From assembly GCF_025699065.1 (NCBI RefSeq), contig NZ_JAILWF010000001.1, positions 297,062-361,061 on the forward strand: a stretch of 64,000 bases of DNA, given 5' to 3'. A program made the translations under genes and the position numbers. The stretch comes from Nitrosarchaeum sp. (GTDB lineage Archaea; Thermoproteota; Nitrososphaeria; Nitrososphaerales; Nitrosopumilaceae). This document shows, in pieces, positions 20,557 through 29,324 of this stretch (its first letter is position 1; each line of letters begins with the position of its first letter). The notes under the pieces are model-generated. The model had not been told where the DNA came from. It saw only the letters and a list, made by a program, of their open reading frames with translations, and ran no database searches.

Positions 20557-21852
20557 CTATCCATATGTTTTATACAATATTTCATTTAATTGTGCTTTCA
20601 AGGCTCCAATCTGACCTCGTAAATCAATAATATTGGCAGTATGCATTTCTATCTGCTCATTATAATTTGATGGTTTATTTGGGTCATGAGTAATAGAGCG
20701 CAACATATTTCTTTCACTTACAATATCGTTTTGAAGTTTAGTTAATTGATTTTCTATATCAGTGATTTTAGAATTAGATTCTGCATTTCCAGCAGGAGCT
20801 GCCTTGATTGATGTTAGATTTCCAGACAATATCTTTACAGAAGACATCTGACATGTATTTGGAGCGATTTTATCACCTAATTTGACATTGATGGTTTCCA
20901 TATCAGAAGTTACTGAAATAACAGGAAGTTTTACTGTTGTTTTACCTGCACATGCTTCAAAGACCGCATCATATGTATTCTCACCAGTAAGTGCTTTTTT
21001 TGCCATTACTAAAGTTGCGGATTGGTCTTCAATCGGAGTACCAGTAAAGGATAATTTTTGAACATCATATTTTTCTTGGGGTACTGCATATACAGCAAAG
21101 TACAACCTGTAAAGATCTTCTTTGGTTTCATTTAGTTGCTTTCTAAGTTCAGTTATCTTTGCAGTTTGAGTAACATCTGGAGCCGATTTGGTACCTAATA
21201 ATTTTCTTGCAGTATCAAGTTCTTGTTGCAAAGATAATACCTTTGCTTCTAAATCAGACAGGGTCTTTGAAATATCGCCCTGGTTTAGTAAAGTAATTTT
21301 TATAGTATTTGGATCAGTTGCTTTGATAAAAGTAGCACTGATAATGCAGGTATTTGGCTCAACTGTTTCGGGTATCTCATAGCGTTGTGTCTCACTATCA
21401 GATTTTATCAAAATATCAGGAACGTAGATCTTTTGAGACGACGAACATATTTCAAATGCAACATCATACCCAGATACAGCATATTTTGGAGATACCTTTC
21501 CAAATTGAGTCTTTATTGGTTCTACATACAATTTATTTATCGTTCCCAAAACAAAGTCGTCTTGAGAAGATTGAGCGTTCAAAAGTGTTTCATCAACTGG
21601 TTTTGCCCAGCCTTTTGATACAAGCTTTAAAACATTATCAGTTTTTACACATGCAATAGAATTTGTTCGTTCACGAATTACTTTGAACATTCCACTGTCA
21701 CATGTTAGATCATCAGAAGAGATACCCAGATTGATCTGTTTTTTTAAAGAAAGAATATCTGCAAATGAATCTTGCAAACTAGGCACCATCATAAGCATTG
21801 AAACAGAAAATAATAAAAATATTAAAAATAAATTAAATTTTTTTACAAACAT
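20557..21852 (-). CDS. Large secreted coiled-coil protein with N-terminal two-Cys module
   Basis: 431 residues. Signal peptide about 1-31 (LFLIFLLFSVSMLMMVPSL). Residues 35-85 are the same two-Cys module seen in the acidic secreted protein near 7.8 kb (ILSLKKQINLGI, then C, C and KLVSKGWAKP). Two beta-rich repeats of about 70 residues follow (VSGYDVAFEICSS and ENTYDAVFEACAG), each ending in a C-x-(I/M)-S motif and each leading into a coiled coil (about 205-240 and 360-425). So the body is a duplication. Expected on the cell surface; possibly S-layer associated. Confidence 0.75.
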   Translation of the reverse strand: MFVKKFNLFLIFLLFSVSMLMMVPSLQDSFADILSLKKQINLGISSDDLTCDSGMFKVIRERTNSIACVKTDNVLKLVSKGWAKPVDETLLNAQSSQDDFVLGTINKLYVEPIKTQFGKVSPKYAVSGYDVAFEICSSSQKIYVPDILIKSDSETQRYEIPETVEPNTCIISATFIKATDPNTIKITLLNQGDISKTLSDLEAKVLSLQQELDTARKLLGTKSAPDVTQTAKITELRKQLNETKEDLYRLYFAVYAVPQEKYDVQKLSFTGTPIEDQSATLVMAKKALTGENTYDAVFEACAGKTTVKLPVISVTSDMETINVKLGDKIAPNTCQMSSVKILSGNLTSIKAAPAGNAESNSKITDIENQLTKLQNDIVSERNMLRSITHDPNKPSNYNEQIEMHTANIIDLRGQIGALKAQLNEILYKTYG

Positions 21853-22002
21853 GATATTTTTAAGTTATGATAATATTTAAGTGGTCTCAATTTGATATCA
21901 TCAAAAATTAAAGTCATTTGAATTGCTCAAGTATATCAGAATTAAAATTCATATGACCATTTTTTCTCATAGTACTAGAGATACAAAATAATATTTTTTG
22001 AA

Positions 22003-22176
22003 TCAAGAGTAATCATCCTCAAAAATCCAAGATAATCCCATCATGTCAAGAGCACAAATATTTTGTCTTGAAACAATATTCAAGTGAAGTTTTTCTTCCT
22101 CTTTTACTGGGAGACTTTCAACCAGATTTTCTGTAGCCTCGGAGTGGCTATTTTCAACATATTGTATTTGTTGCAT
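22003..22176 (-). CDS. Small hypothetical protein
   Basis: 57 residues from ATG at 22176: an acidic N-terminal half (ENSHSEATENLVESLPVKEE) and a hydrophobic end LDMMGLSWIFEDDYS. The frame stays open upstream to 22263, but that part reads as Lys/Ile-rich chance sequence. No family recognised; coding status uncertain. It follows the cupin-like gene on the other side of a 105-base gap. Confidence 0.4.
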   Translation of the reverse strand: MQQIQYVENSHSEATENLVESLPVKEEEKLHLNIVSRQNICALDMMGLSWIFEDDYS

Positions 22177-22281
22177 TTTCAAAATTATTAAATCAAAAAG
22201 ATATTTGTCAATAGTGTCGTGTTTGTGGCATGCCTTTATTTTGAATTTAAAACATAATTTCAAATGATAGAAATTTGAAAT

Positions 22282-22677
22282 TTATGATGTTTTGTATTTG
22301 TTAGATAATATCAAACAAACGAAAATTCCTTTTCCAGAGATAGCATCAGCCCTATGATTCACGCCTTTTGGGATAAAGATTGTTGTAGGGGAGCTAACCT
22401 TATAGATTTCATCATCTAATTGAATTTCATAAACTAGTTTATCATCATGTGAAAGGATCAAATTTACTTCATCCACATCATGCTTATGCAAACAACTGTA
22501 TTTTGATATTTTTTTATCAGATACATTAACAAAATGAACTGCAGTATGAATTTTGGATTCAGGGATAATTTTTTGACTCAACATAGAAATACGTTTAATA
22601 GATGTTTTTTGATGGAACGGAATTTTTGATAATGGTTCATTAATTCCCTTTGTAATGTATTTTTTATATTTCTTCAT
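22282..22677 (-). CDS. Cupin-like small-molecule-binding protein
   Basis: 131 residues. The cupin motif 1 is CLHKHDVDEVNLILSHD (His-Lys-His, Glu), and motif 2 is PTTIFIPKGVNHRADAISG with a final His, so all four usual metal ligands are present. The N-terminal 50 residues are Lys/Ile-rich without a membrane helix. Third cupin-type protein in this window, not adjacent to the other two. Substrate unknown. Confidence 0.65.
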   Translation of the reverse strand: MKKYKKYITKGINEPLSKIPFHQKTSIKRISMLSQKIIPESKIHTAVHFVNVSDKKISKYSCLHKHDVDEVNLILSHDDKLVYEIQLDDEIYKVSSPTTIFIPKGVNHRADAISGKGIFVCLILSNKYKTS

Positions 22678-22755
22678 AATTTAGAAATATAATTTTTAGT
22701 ATAAAACAAGTCTGATTACAAGTCATCATATAAACAACAAAGAATATCAAGATAC

Positions 22756-23439
22756 ATGCAACAAGACAGAACCTCAGAATGGTTTGTTCCAAAGATTGGT
22801 CCAAAAAACTTTAGAATTGGAATTGGAATGTTGTTTTTACCTTATACTGCCATTGTTACATGTTTTGCATTATGGGGGTCACTTGTAACTGATTTTACTC
22901 TTGACAGAATAGTTTCAATAGGGATAATCTATTTTCTTGCAGTGGGGGTAGCAGCTCACTTTCTTGATGCGGTATGTGGAAAAACTAAACCTTGGGGGCC
23001 ACTACCAAAAAGAAAAATAACATCAATTGCAATATCATCACTTGTAATTGTATTTACTATTGGACTATATTATGCATTTTTGGATTCCCCATTATTATTC
23101 CCCATAGGAATAATTGAAGGATTTTTTCTGTTTGCATATAATCTAGAACTTTTTGGTGGAAAATTTCACAACAATATATCAACCATAATATCTTGGGGAA
23201 TTTTACCAGTGTTTGCAGGGTCTGCAATACAATCAAACTCAATTTCAATTGAGACAATAATTTTAAGCTGTATTTCTGCAGGGGTAACTTATGTTCTAAT
23301 AACAACATCTAGAAAATACAAAGAACTCAAAAAAGATGAAATTGAAATTAGTAAAATCAAAAATAAAGAAAATGTTTTAAAAATCATCACATTAGTTGTG
23401 TTATCAGGAACTATTTTGTTTTTTATTTTACGAGTTTAA
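22756..23439 (+). CDS. Polytopic membrane protein, about seven helices
   Basis: 227 residues. Hydrophobic segments lie at about 21-45, 52-74, 91-113, 114-134, 142-163, 168-189 and 209-226. The sequence HFLDAVCGKTKPWG after helix 2 recalls the place of the Asp-rich motif in UbiA-type prenyltransferases, but the N-x-x-x-D pattern is not complete, so the call stays generic. It converges on a methyltransferase gene with a 12-base overlap of 3' ends. Confidence 0.65.
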   Translation: MQQDRTSEWFVPKIGPKNFRIGIGMLFLPYTAIVTCFALWGSLVTDFTLDRIVSIGIIYFLAVGVAAHFLDAVCGKTKPWGPLPKRKITSIAISSLVIVFTIGLYYAFLDSPLLFPIGIIEGFFLFAYNLELFGGKFHNNISTIISWGILPVFAGSAIQSNSISIETIILSCISAGVTYVLITTSRKYKELKKDEIEISKIKNKENVLKIITLVVLSGTILFFILRV

Positions 23440-24111
23440 TTTTTGTCCTATTATCACTGCACATGAATTGAGCGTCATGTATTCAATATCTACATCTAAA
23501 CCATACTTTTTCATAACAGAAACATAATCGCCAAGCCAATTACTTGAACGAATTAGTTTTGGAAGTTCAACAAATGCATCATGCCAAGTTGGGATGAAAT
23601 ATCCAATAAAATGTAATAAAACAAAATAACTATTCCATAAATAACGAATGAAAATATTTTTAGGATATGTGAAATCATGTAAGATTATTACTCCGTTTGG
23701 ATTTAAGTGTAAAATGCATTTTTTGATTAATGTTTGTGCATCACAATATTTTGGAATGTAAGACGACACAATTGAATCAAATTTTTGTTCAATTTTGAGG
23801 ACTTCTGCATCTTGATGAAGAAATAGAATATTTTTAAATGATTTAGAATTGGATTTTGCAACATCAAGATAACTAGGAGTAATGTCAACCCCTACTATAG
23901 TGGCATCTTGAAATTTTTGTGCTATCATTCTAGTCAATATTCCAGTACCACATGCCAAATCTAAGATAGAGTTCCCATGAATTTTATTAAGAATATGTCT
24001 TTTCCAGAGTAGATCTTTACCAAATGTTGCATATCTAACAATTTTATCATATGAACCAGCCGTATTTGTAAAAAATTTTGACACGAGATTTTTCGGAAAA
24101 TAAATTGACAA
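23428..24111 (-). CDS. SAM-dependent methyltransferase (UbiE/COQ5-like)
   Basis: 227 residues. VSKFFTNTAGSYDKIVRYAT at the N-terminus, motif I ILDLACGTGILTRMIAQKF and HLNPNGVIILHDFTYPKN follow the layout of UbiE/MenG quinone methyltransferases, including the Tyr-Asp near the start. Thaumarchaea make menaquinones, so quinone methylation is possible, but many relatives act on other lipids. It is divergent from hsp20. Confidence 0.78.
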   Translation of the reverse strand: MSIYFPKNLVSKFFTNTAGSYDKIVRYATFGKDLLWKRHILNKIHGNSILDLACGTGILTRMIAQKFQDATIVGVDITPSYLDVAKSNSKSFKNILFLHQDAEVLKIEQKFDSIVSSYIPKYCDAQTLIKKCILHLNPNGVIILHDFTYPKNIFIRYLWNSYFVLLHFIGYFIPTWHDAFVELPKLIRSSNWLGDYVSVMKKYGLDVDIEYMTLNSCAVIIGQKLNS

Positions 24112-24230
24112 TCATAAGACATAGATCCATGTGACGTATATGCATTAAGAGTAAATTAAAAAAGATCAAAGTCATTATCAAACTTGAAAATTTGCAATAA
24201 TTTGTTAAATTAGGCATACAAAATACAACC

Positions 24231-24704
24231 ATGGCGAAATCAAAAAAACCTGCCAAAACAAGTTCCAGAACAACTCTAACATCAAATTGGTTTGACATTA
24301 ACAAGTCAATTGATAACCTAAGACAGGAAATGGAAAAAGCGTTTTTGTCATTCCCCTCAATATCCATGCCAAAAATGAACCATACCTCTTGCGATATCAT
24401 TGATGAAGGAAATCAATTCAGAGTAAAAATGGACACTCCTGGAATTCAAAAAAATGAGATAAAGCTCAATGTAACTGAAAACTCAATTGAGGTTACCGGA
24501 GAACATAAAGAAGAAGAAGAAAAGAAAAAGAACTATCTAAGAAAAGAAAGACACAGCATGTCATACTATCAAACAATTCCTCTCTCGGAGAAGATAGTTC
24601 CAAACAAAGTAAAAACAAAACTAACAGATGGAGTGTTAGACATAGTATTGCCAAAAAGTAAACCAACACCCACACCAAAGAAAAAAGCTGTAAACGTACA
24701 GTAG
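24231..24704 (+). CDS. Hsp20/alpha-crystallin small heat-shock protein
   Basis: 157 residues. The alpha-crystallin domain runs from about 55 to 140: FRVKMDTPGIQKNEIKLNVT, IEVTGEH, then KLTDGVLDIVLPKS, the G-V-L motif being replaced by DGVLDIVLP as usual. The C-terminal tail is Pro/Lys-rich. The N-terminal 30 residues are Lys/Ser/Thr-rich. ATP-independent chaperone expected to hold unfolded proteins for DnaK/thermosome. Its promoter region is shared with the divergent methyltransferase. Confidence 0.93.
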   Translation: MAKSKKPAKTSSRTTLTSNWFDINKSIDNLRQEMEKAFLSFPSISMPKMNHTSCDIIDEGNQFRVKMDTPGIQKNEIKLNVTENSIEVTGEHKEEEEKKKNYLRKERHSMSYYQTIPLSEKIVPNKVKTKLTDGVLDIVLPKSKPTPTPKKKAVNVQ

Positions 24705-24787
24705 TTTTTTCTTATTTTTTAATTGAATGATTCGGTAGAAATCCAGAGTAATACATTATAAAGGATAATTGATTTTAAAAAAGTCTG

Positions 24788-25927
24788 ATGAATCTCAAAA
24801 ACATCACAGTATTAGGTTCTGGAATTATGGGTCATGGTATTGCACAAGTTTCAGCTACTGCAGGATACAACGTAGTTCTAAGAGATATCGAACAGGGATT
24901 TTTAGATAAAGCAATGGAGAAGATCAAATGGAGTTTAGACAAATTAGCAACTAAAGGAAAAATAACACAACAAGAGGCAGATGCTATTTATTCAAGAATA
25001 ACACCGGTTGTAAATCTTGCAGATGCTGTAAAAAATGCACAATTAGTTATCGAGGTAGTTCCAGAAATTATGGATTTAAAGAAAAAAGTCTATGCAGAAC
25101 TAGATTCAGTTGCAGACAAAGATGTAATATTTGCATCAAATACAAGCACTTTACCAATTACAGAAATCGCAAACACGACATCGCGTCCAGACAAATTCAT
25201 CGGAATTCATTTTTTTAATCCACCTCAATTAATGAAATTAGTAGAAGTGATTCCAGGTGAAAAAACATCACATGACATAGTTGATTTAACTTTAGAATAT
25301 GTAAAATCTGTAAAAAAAGAATCGGTAATTTGCAGACGAGATGTTCCAGGTTTTATTATCAATAGATTATTCATTCCAATGGTTCATGAAGCATGTTACA
25401 TGATGGACAGAACCGGAGCAACAATGACTGAAATTGATTCGGCGGTAAAATTTAAGCTTGGTTTTCCAATGGGGATTTTTGAGCTAGCTGACTTTACTGG
25501 AATGGATGTAATACACAAGGCAACTACAGAGATGTATCTTAGAGATAAAAAAGTGATTTTACCACATCCGACAATTGAAAAAATGTTTGATGCAAAAAAA
25601 CTTGGTCAAAAATCAGGGGAAGGATTTTACAAATACTCGGACGATAAATATGAACGTGTTGCATTATCTGAAGAGATGGCACAAAAATGCAATCCAATTC
25701 AACTTGTTGCAAATATTTTAAACAATGCAGCTTGGCTTGTTTCTAACAAAGCAAGTGATATTGAAGAAATTGAAAAAGCTGCATTTCTTGGATTAGGATT
25801 AAAAAAACCACTCTTTGAGACAGCAAAAGAAATAGGAATTAAAAACATTGTAAATGAATTAAAACAGTTAGCAACAAAACACGGTAAATTTTACGAGCCA
25901 GATCCGTTGCTAATTGCTATGCAATAA
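24788..25927 (+). CDS. 3-hydroxyacyl-CoA dehydrogenase (probable 3-hydroxybutyryl-CoA dehydrogenase)
   Basis: 379 residues. NAD-binding G-S-G-I-M-G-x-G-I-A is at 10-19; FASNTSTLPITEIA and IGIHFFNPPQLMKLVEVIPG hold the catalytic Ser/His region; a 3HCDH C-terminal domain follows (about 190-285) and a second half-domain to the end. In ammonia-oxidising archaea this type converts (S)-3-hydroxybutyryl-CoA to acetoacetyl-CoA in the 3-hydroxypropionate/4-hydroxybutyrate cycle. Cycle membership is inferred from the organism type. It overlaps the convergent downstream gene by 18 bases. Confidence 0.88.
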   Translation: MNLKNITVLGSGIMGHGIAQVSATAGYNVVLRDIEQGFLDKAMEKIKWSLDKLATKGKITQQEADAIYSRITPVVNLADAVKNAQLVIEVVPEIMDLKKKVYAELDSVADKDVIFASNTSTLPITEIANTTSRPDKFIGIHFFNPPQLMKLVEVIPGEKTSHDIVDLTLEYVKSVKKESVICRRDVPGFIINRLFIPMVHEACYMMDRTGATMTEIDSAVKFKLGFPMGIFELADFTGMDVIHKATTEMYLRDKKVILPHPTIEKMFDAKKLGQKSGEGFYKYSDDKYERVALSEEMAQKCNPIQLVANILNNAAWLVSNKASDIEEIEKAAFLGLGLKKPLFETAKEIGIKNIVNELKQLATKHGKFYEPDPLLIAMQ

Positions 25928-26422
25928 TTCAAGAACTTTCTTTACAGCATCTTTTGCAGTGTCAACACCAATAATTTTGACGTTTTTTCTATGATCAACA
26001 TATCCGTCAATGAATTTATCTGCAGCCCCACCTGTATTTCTGATTGCAACCATAGGTTTTTTGTGCATATATGCGGCGCAAATCTCAGATAATGTTCCAG
26101 AGCCTCCACCGACTATTATTATTCCATCAGCAGATAACGCAGTTAGAAAATCTCTTGTAAGCCCCATACCACTTGGAATCACAATGTCACAAAATTCATT
26201 TGCATAGGACGGATCATCTTGAGGAATTATTCCAACAGTTAGACCATTGGAGTCATGAGAACCCTTAGCTGCTGCTTTCATCACACCGCCCAATCCACCA
26301 GTCATTAAAACACAATTAGATTTTGCTACTTCACACCCAATTTCATATGCAATTTTTTCATGTGCGGGAGTACAGCCATTATCATTATGACCAATTACCA
26401 AAATCTGGGTTTTCTTTATCAA
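25910..26422 (-). CDS. LOG-like Rossmann-fold protein (TIGR00725 type)
   Basis: 170 residues. LMTGGLGGVMKAAAKGSHDS and IIIVGGGSGTLSEICAAYMH are the two Gly-rich loops of the TIGR00725/LOG family, the second matching the P-G-G-x-G-T-x-x-E nucleotide-monophosphate site with Gly for Pro. Related enzymes cleave ribose-5-phosphate from nucleotides, and some bind molybdopterin. Function here is not set. Confidence 0.8.
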   Translation of the reverse strand: MIKKTQILVIGHNDNGCTPAHEKIAYEIGCEVAKSNCVLMTGGLGGVMKAAAKGSHDSNGLTVGIIPQDDPSYANEFCDIVIPSGMGLTRDFLTALSADGIIIVGGGSGTLSEICAAYMHKKPMVAIRNTGGAADKFIDGYVDHRKNVKIIGVDTAKDAVKKVLELLHSN

Positions 26423-26497
26423 TAAAATGATTCAATTATTCACCATCTAATACTTTCCTAACGCAAAAGATATTAAATAATAAAATACAAATCAGTC

Positions 26498-26620
26498 ATG
26501 GAAAAACGTTCAATGCCAGTTTGTTTTACAGCAAAACAATACAAAATGATCGAAGAATTTGCCAAGAGAAACGGTATGCTAAATACAAGTCAAGCTCTTG
26601 AAAAGATCTTAAGCAGTTAA
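26498..26620 (+). CDS. Small ribbon-helix-helix-like protein
   Basis: 40 residues: MEKRSMPVCFTAKQYKMIEE, FAKRNGMLNTSQALEKILSS. A short strand, then a helix, a turn with N-G, and a second helix fit a ribbon-helix-helix (CopG/Arc) DNA-binding unit. A TATA-like TTAAATAAT lies about 22 bases before the ATG, consistent with a leaderless mRNA. No toxin gene sits beside it, so it is not obviously an antitoxin. Confidence 0.6.
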   Translation: MEKRSMPVCFTAKQYKMIEEFAKRNGMLNTSQALEKILSS

Positions 26621-26731
26621 TTATTTTCGTCATTTTTTGTTTTTATTTAATCCAAAATGACATGGTTTTAGGCTTTAATTAGACAGATGAATTCTGTATT
26701 AACTTAAATTATTTCAATTATAACATGTGGT

Positions 26732-27142
26732 GTGGGATTACTAAGTAGAAAGCCAACATATTGTAGTATTTGCAATAAGGAGCTTACACACAAACATAAA
26801 CCAAAAAGAGAATGGAACATCAAAGGAAGACTTTGCGGAGACTGTCATTTTGAGAAATCAAAGGAATTCTATGAAGGAAAAGTCAGACAAGCATGTGTTT
26901 TGTGCGGAACTACAAAGATAATCTCAGAGTTATGGGAACCAAGATGGCAGTGGGATATGGAAGGATTGTTGTGCAAAGAATGTTTTGACAATAAAGAAAA
27001 ATCATTTGATATAAAAAAGAAATTTTGTGCAATATGTGGGACAACTATGGGGTTTATCAGACATAATCCAAAAAGTAAATGGAAGATTGAAGGTCAACTT
27101 TGTAGAAAATGTTGGGACGATAAAAAAGCAGAACTGGGATAA
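26732..27142 (+). CDS. Protein with three tandem zinc ribbons
   Basis: 136 residues from GTG. Three repeats of about 45 residues each carry two C-x2-C pairs: YCSIC/LCGDC, ACVLC/LCKEC, FCAIC/LCRKC. Within each repeat the second pair follows a basic stretch and W-x-(I/M)-(K/E)-G (REWNIKGRLCGDC, RWQWDMEGLLCKEC, SKWKIEGQLCRKC). The whole is a triplicated treble-clef/zinc-ribbon module, likely nucleic-acid- or protein-binding. The next gene starts 1 base after its stop, so the two finger genes form an operon. Confidence 0.75.
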   Translation: MGLLSRKPTYCSICNKELTHKHKPKREWNIKGRLCGDCHFEKSKEFYEGKVRQACVLCGTTKIISELWEPRWQWDMEGLLCKECFDNKEKSFDIKKKFCAICGTTMGFIRHNPKSKWKIEGQLCRKCWDDKKAELG

Positions 27143-27143
27143 A

Positions 27144-27341
27144 ATGGGGTTTTTTAAGAAATTTGCATGCGATATTTGTAATAGAAAATTTTCTCATCAA
27201 GAAGAATTGATGAATCATAAGCAGATTGTACATGGAAAAGATCTACAATACGATTGTAAAGAATGTAAAAAATATTTTTCAAATATGGAAGATATGAGAA
27301 CTCATTTACAAAGAGAACATAGTTACAAAAAAGACAGATAA
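27144..27341 (+). CDS. Two-finger C2H2 zinc-finger protein
   Basis: 65 residues from ATG at 27144; a longer open frame from 27027 overlaps the upstream gene and is not the start. Finger 1 is CDICNRKFSHQEELMNH with KQIVH; finger 2 is CKECKKYFSNMEDMRTH with LQREH. Both keep the C-x2-C-x12-H-x4/5-H spacing and the hydrophobic core. The MGFFKK start parallels other small finger proteins here. Probably nucleic-acid-binding. It ends at the base before the stop of rpo12 on the other strand. Confidence 0.8.
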   Translation: MGFFKKFACDICNRKFSHQEELMNHKQIVHGKDLQYDCKECKKYFSNMEDMRTHLQREHSYKKDR

Positions 27342-27536
27342 TTAAATTGCCTTTACTGTTTTTACTACAGGCGGTCTTACCTTAGTAAATACTCTAAATC
27401 CACAAATGCATTTTATTTCAGGTAATCTAGATAGCTCTGTATTTGAGACGTTAGTTCCACATCGTAGACATGAATAGATTACATCAAATGTTTCAATAGG
27501 AGTTTCTTCAACTGTTTCAAAATTTTCTTCGGCCAT
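27342..27536 (-). CDS. rpoP: RNA polymerase subunit Rpo12 (RpoP)
   Basis: 64 residues from ATG at 27536. YSCLRCGTNV and IKCICGFRVFTKVRPPVVKT give the C-x2-C...C-x-C-G-x-R-V pattern of archaeal Rpo12/eukaryotic Rpb12, with the last Cys pair shortened to C-x-C. It is part of the core RNA polymerase. A TATA-like TTAAATTATAG at 27554-27564 is 25 bases upstream of this ATG, which favours it over upstream codons at 27545 and 27548. It may also be read through from rpsJ. Confidence 0.88.
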   Translation of the reverse strand: MAEENFETVEETPIETFDVIYSCLRCGTNVSNTELSRLPEIKCICGFRVFTKVRPPVVKTVKAI

Positions 27537-27574
27537 ATTTATCATCAAAATTTCTATAATTTAAGGATACCAGA

Positions 27575-27883
27575 TTAAGTCAGAGATAATTCAATGTAAA
27601 CATCATCAGGGATTTTCAGTCTCATTAATTGTCGTATTGCTTTATCATCGGCATTAATGTTAATTATTCTTCGATGCATTTTCATCTCCCATTTTTCATA
27701 TGTCTCAGTTCCGCTGCCACATGGGGATTTTCTTGTTGCAACATGTAATTTTTTAACAGGAAGCGGAGTTGGACCTTTAACTTTAACACCGGTCTTTTTA
27801 CCAATACCCATGATCTCATTACAAACACCATCAAGTTTAGGAAGACTTATGCTTGTTAATTTGACACGAGCAGTTTGAGTCAT
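27575..27883 (-). CDS. rpsJ: Ribosomal protein S10
   Basis: 102 residues, full length. TQTARVKLTSISLPKLDGVC, GPTPLPVKKLHVATRKSPCG, YEKWEMKMHRRIININ are archaeal/eukaryotic S10 (uS10) blocks. It follows EF-1alpha by 11 bases, the conserved archaeal order, and precedes rpo12. Confidence 0.95.
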   Translation of the reverse strand: MTQTARVKLTSISLPKLDGVCNEIMGIGKKTGVKVKGPTPLPVKKLHVATRKSPCGSGTETYEKWEMKMHRRIININADDKAIRQLMRLKIPDDVYIELSLT

Positions 27884-27894
27884 AGCAACTCAAC

Positions 27895-29193
27895 CTATGG
27901 TTTGTACTCTTCAGTAATTTCCTTAACAATTCCTGCTGCAATAGTTGCACCCATGTCTCGTAGTGCAAATCTACCCATTTCAGGAAATTCTTGGAAAGTT
28001 TCTATGCAAGTTGGTCTTACAGGTCTAATTTTTACAATTGCTGCATCACCAACTTTAAGGAACTTTGGATTTTCTTCTTCAACTGCTCCTGTAGCTGGAT
28101 TAATTCTTTGTAAGAATTCAGTTACAGTTGCTGCTACTTGTGAAGTGTGACAGTGCATTACTGGAGTGTAACCAGGTGCAATTGCAGTTGGGTGATGAAT
28201 AACAATAATTTGTGCTTTGAATTCTTTTGCAACCTTTGGTGGTGCATCAGGAGTTCCAAGTACATCCCCTCTTTTGATATCTTTCTTTTCAATACCTCTG
28301 AGGTTGAATCCAATGTTGTCACCTGCTTCTGCAGTTGGCATTTCAGTATGGTGAGTTTCAATTGATTTGATTTCACCAAGTGCACCAGAAGGCATTACAA
28401 TAATTTTTTGTCCTGCTTTCATGATACCAGTTTCAACTCTACCTACAGGTACAGTACCTACACCAGTAATTGTGTAGACGTCTTGAATTGGAACACGTAG
28501 TGGTTTACCAATTGGTTTTTCAGCTACTGTAAAGTCATCAAATGCTTGAATGAGTGTCTTTCCAGTATACCATGGCATGTTTTCAGATTTTTTAACCAAG
28601 TTATCGCCCTTCCATCCAGAAACTGGAATGAATGGTACATTTTCTAATTTATAACCGACAGATCTGACTAGTTTTTCGCCTTTTTCTTTTGCTGCTTTGT
28701 ATGCTACCTCTTTGTATTCGACTGCATCCATTTTGTTAATTGCAACAATGATTTGGCCCACACCTAGTGTTTTAAGCAAAAATGCATGTTCTCTTGCTTG
28801 ACCGCCTGCAGCAATTGCAGTATCAGTTTCACCTTCTTTTGCAGAAAGTACTAGAATAGCAGCATCTGCTTCAGAAGCACCAGTAATCATGTTTTTGATA
28901 AAGTCCCTGTGACCAGGTGCATCAATTAATGTAAAGAAGTATTTTGGTGTCTCAAATTTTTGGAAAGCAAGATCAATTGTAATTCCTCTTTCTCTTTCAT
29001 CTTTAATATTATCCATAACCCAAGCGTACTTGAAAGTATCACCTTTTCCGGTCTTCTCGGATTCGGCTGCGTGTGCTGCAATAGTTCTATCATCTACAAC
29101 ACCGAGATCCATTAAGAAATGACCCATAGTTGTTGATTTTCCATTATCAATATGACCTGTAACAATCAGGTTCAAGTGTGGTTTAACTGCCAT
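27895..29193 (-). CDS. tuf: Translation elongation factor EF-1alpha
   Basis: 432 residues from the ATG at 29193 (MAVKPHLNLIVTGHIDNGKS). Delivers aminoacyl-tRNA to the ribosome as the GTP complex. G1 GHIDNGKST, G3 DAPGHRDF, G4 NKMD are all present, and TVPVGRVETGIM opens domain 2. The frame is open further upstream to 29298, but that part is Phe/Lys-rich and not family-like. A TATA-like TTCTATATTTTTTTC at about 29240-29255 would give a 25-30 base leader. It heads the operon with rpsJ. Confidence 0.97.
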   Translation of the reverse strand: MAVKPHLNLIVTGHIDNGKSTTMGHFLMDLGVVDDRTIAAHAAESEKTGKGDTFKYAWVMDNIKDERERGITIDLAFQKFETPKYFFTLIDAPGHRDFIKNMITGASEADAAILVLSAKEGETDTAIAAGGQAREHAFLLKTLGVGQIIVAINKMDAVEYKEVAYKAAKEKGEKLVRSVGYKLENVPFIPVSGWKGDNLVKKSENMPWYTGKTLIQAFDDFTVAEKPIGKPLRVPIQDVYTITGVGTVPVGRVETGIMKAGQKIIVMPSGALGEIKSIETHHTEMPTAEAGDNIGFNLRGIEKKDIKRGDVLGTPDAPPKVAKEFKAQIIVIHHPTAIAPGYTPVMHCHTSQVAATVTEFLQRINPATGAVEEENPKFLKVGDAAIVKIRPVRPTCIETFQEFPEMGRFALRDMGATIAAGIVKEITEEYKP

Positions 29194-29324
29194 ATGACAT
29201 CCGTGTTGGAGGGGATTTATTACTGTTATGAATTTTTGAAAAAAATATAGAAATTTTTCTAGATTTTTCAGATCAAAAAAAAATAAAAAATTACACATAA
29301 ATCAAAGGGAAAAACAGAGAAGTT

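Noticed and set aside
22177..22263. N-terminal extension of the small gene at 22003
   Set aside because: The extra 29 residues look like random AT-rich translation (Phe/Lys/Ile/His).
27027..27143. Long 5' extension of the two-finger gene
   Set aside because: The extension overlaps the coding sequence of the upstream zinc-ribbon gene in another frame; the ATG at 27144 follows that gene's stop.
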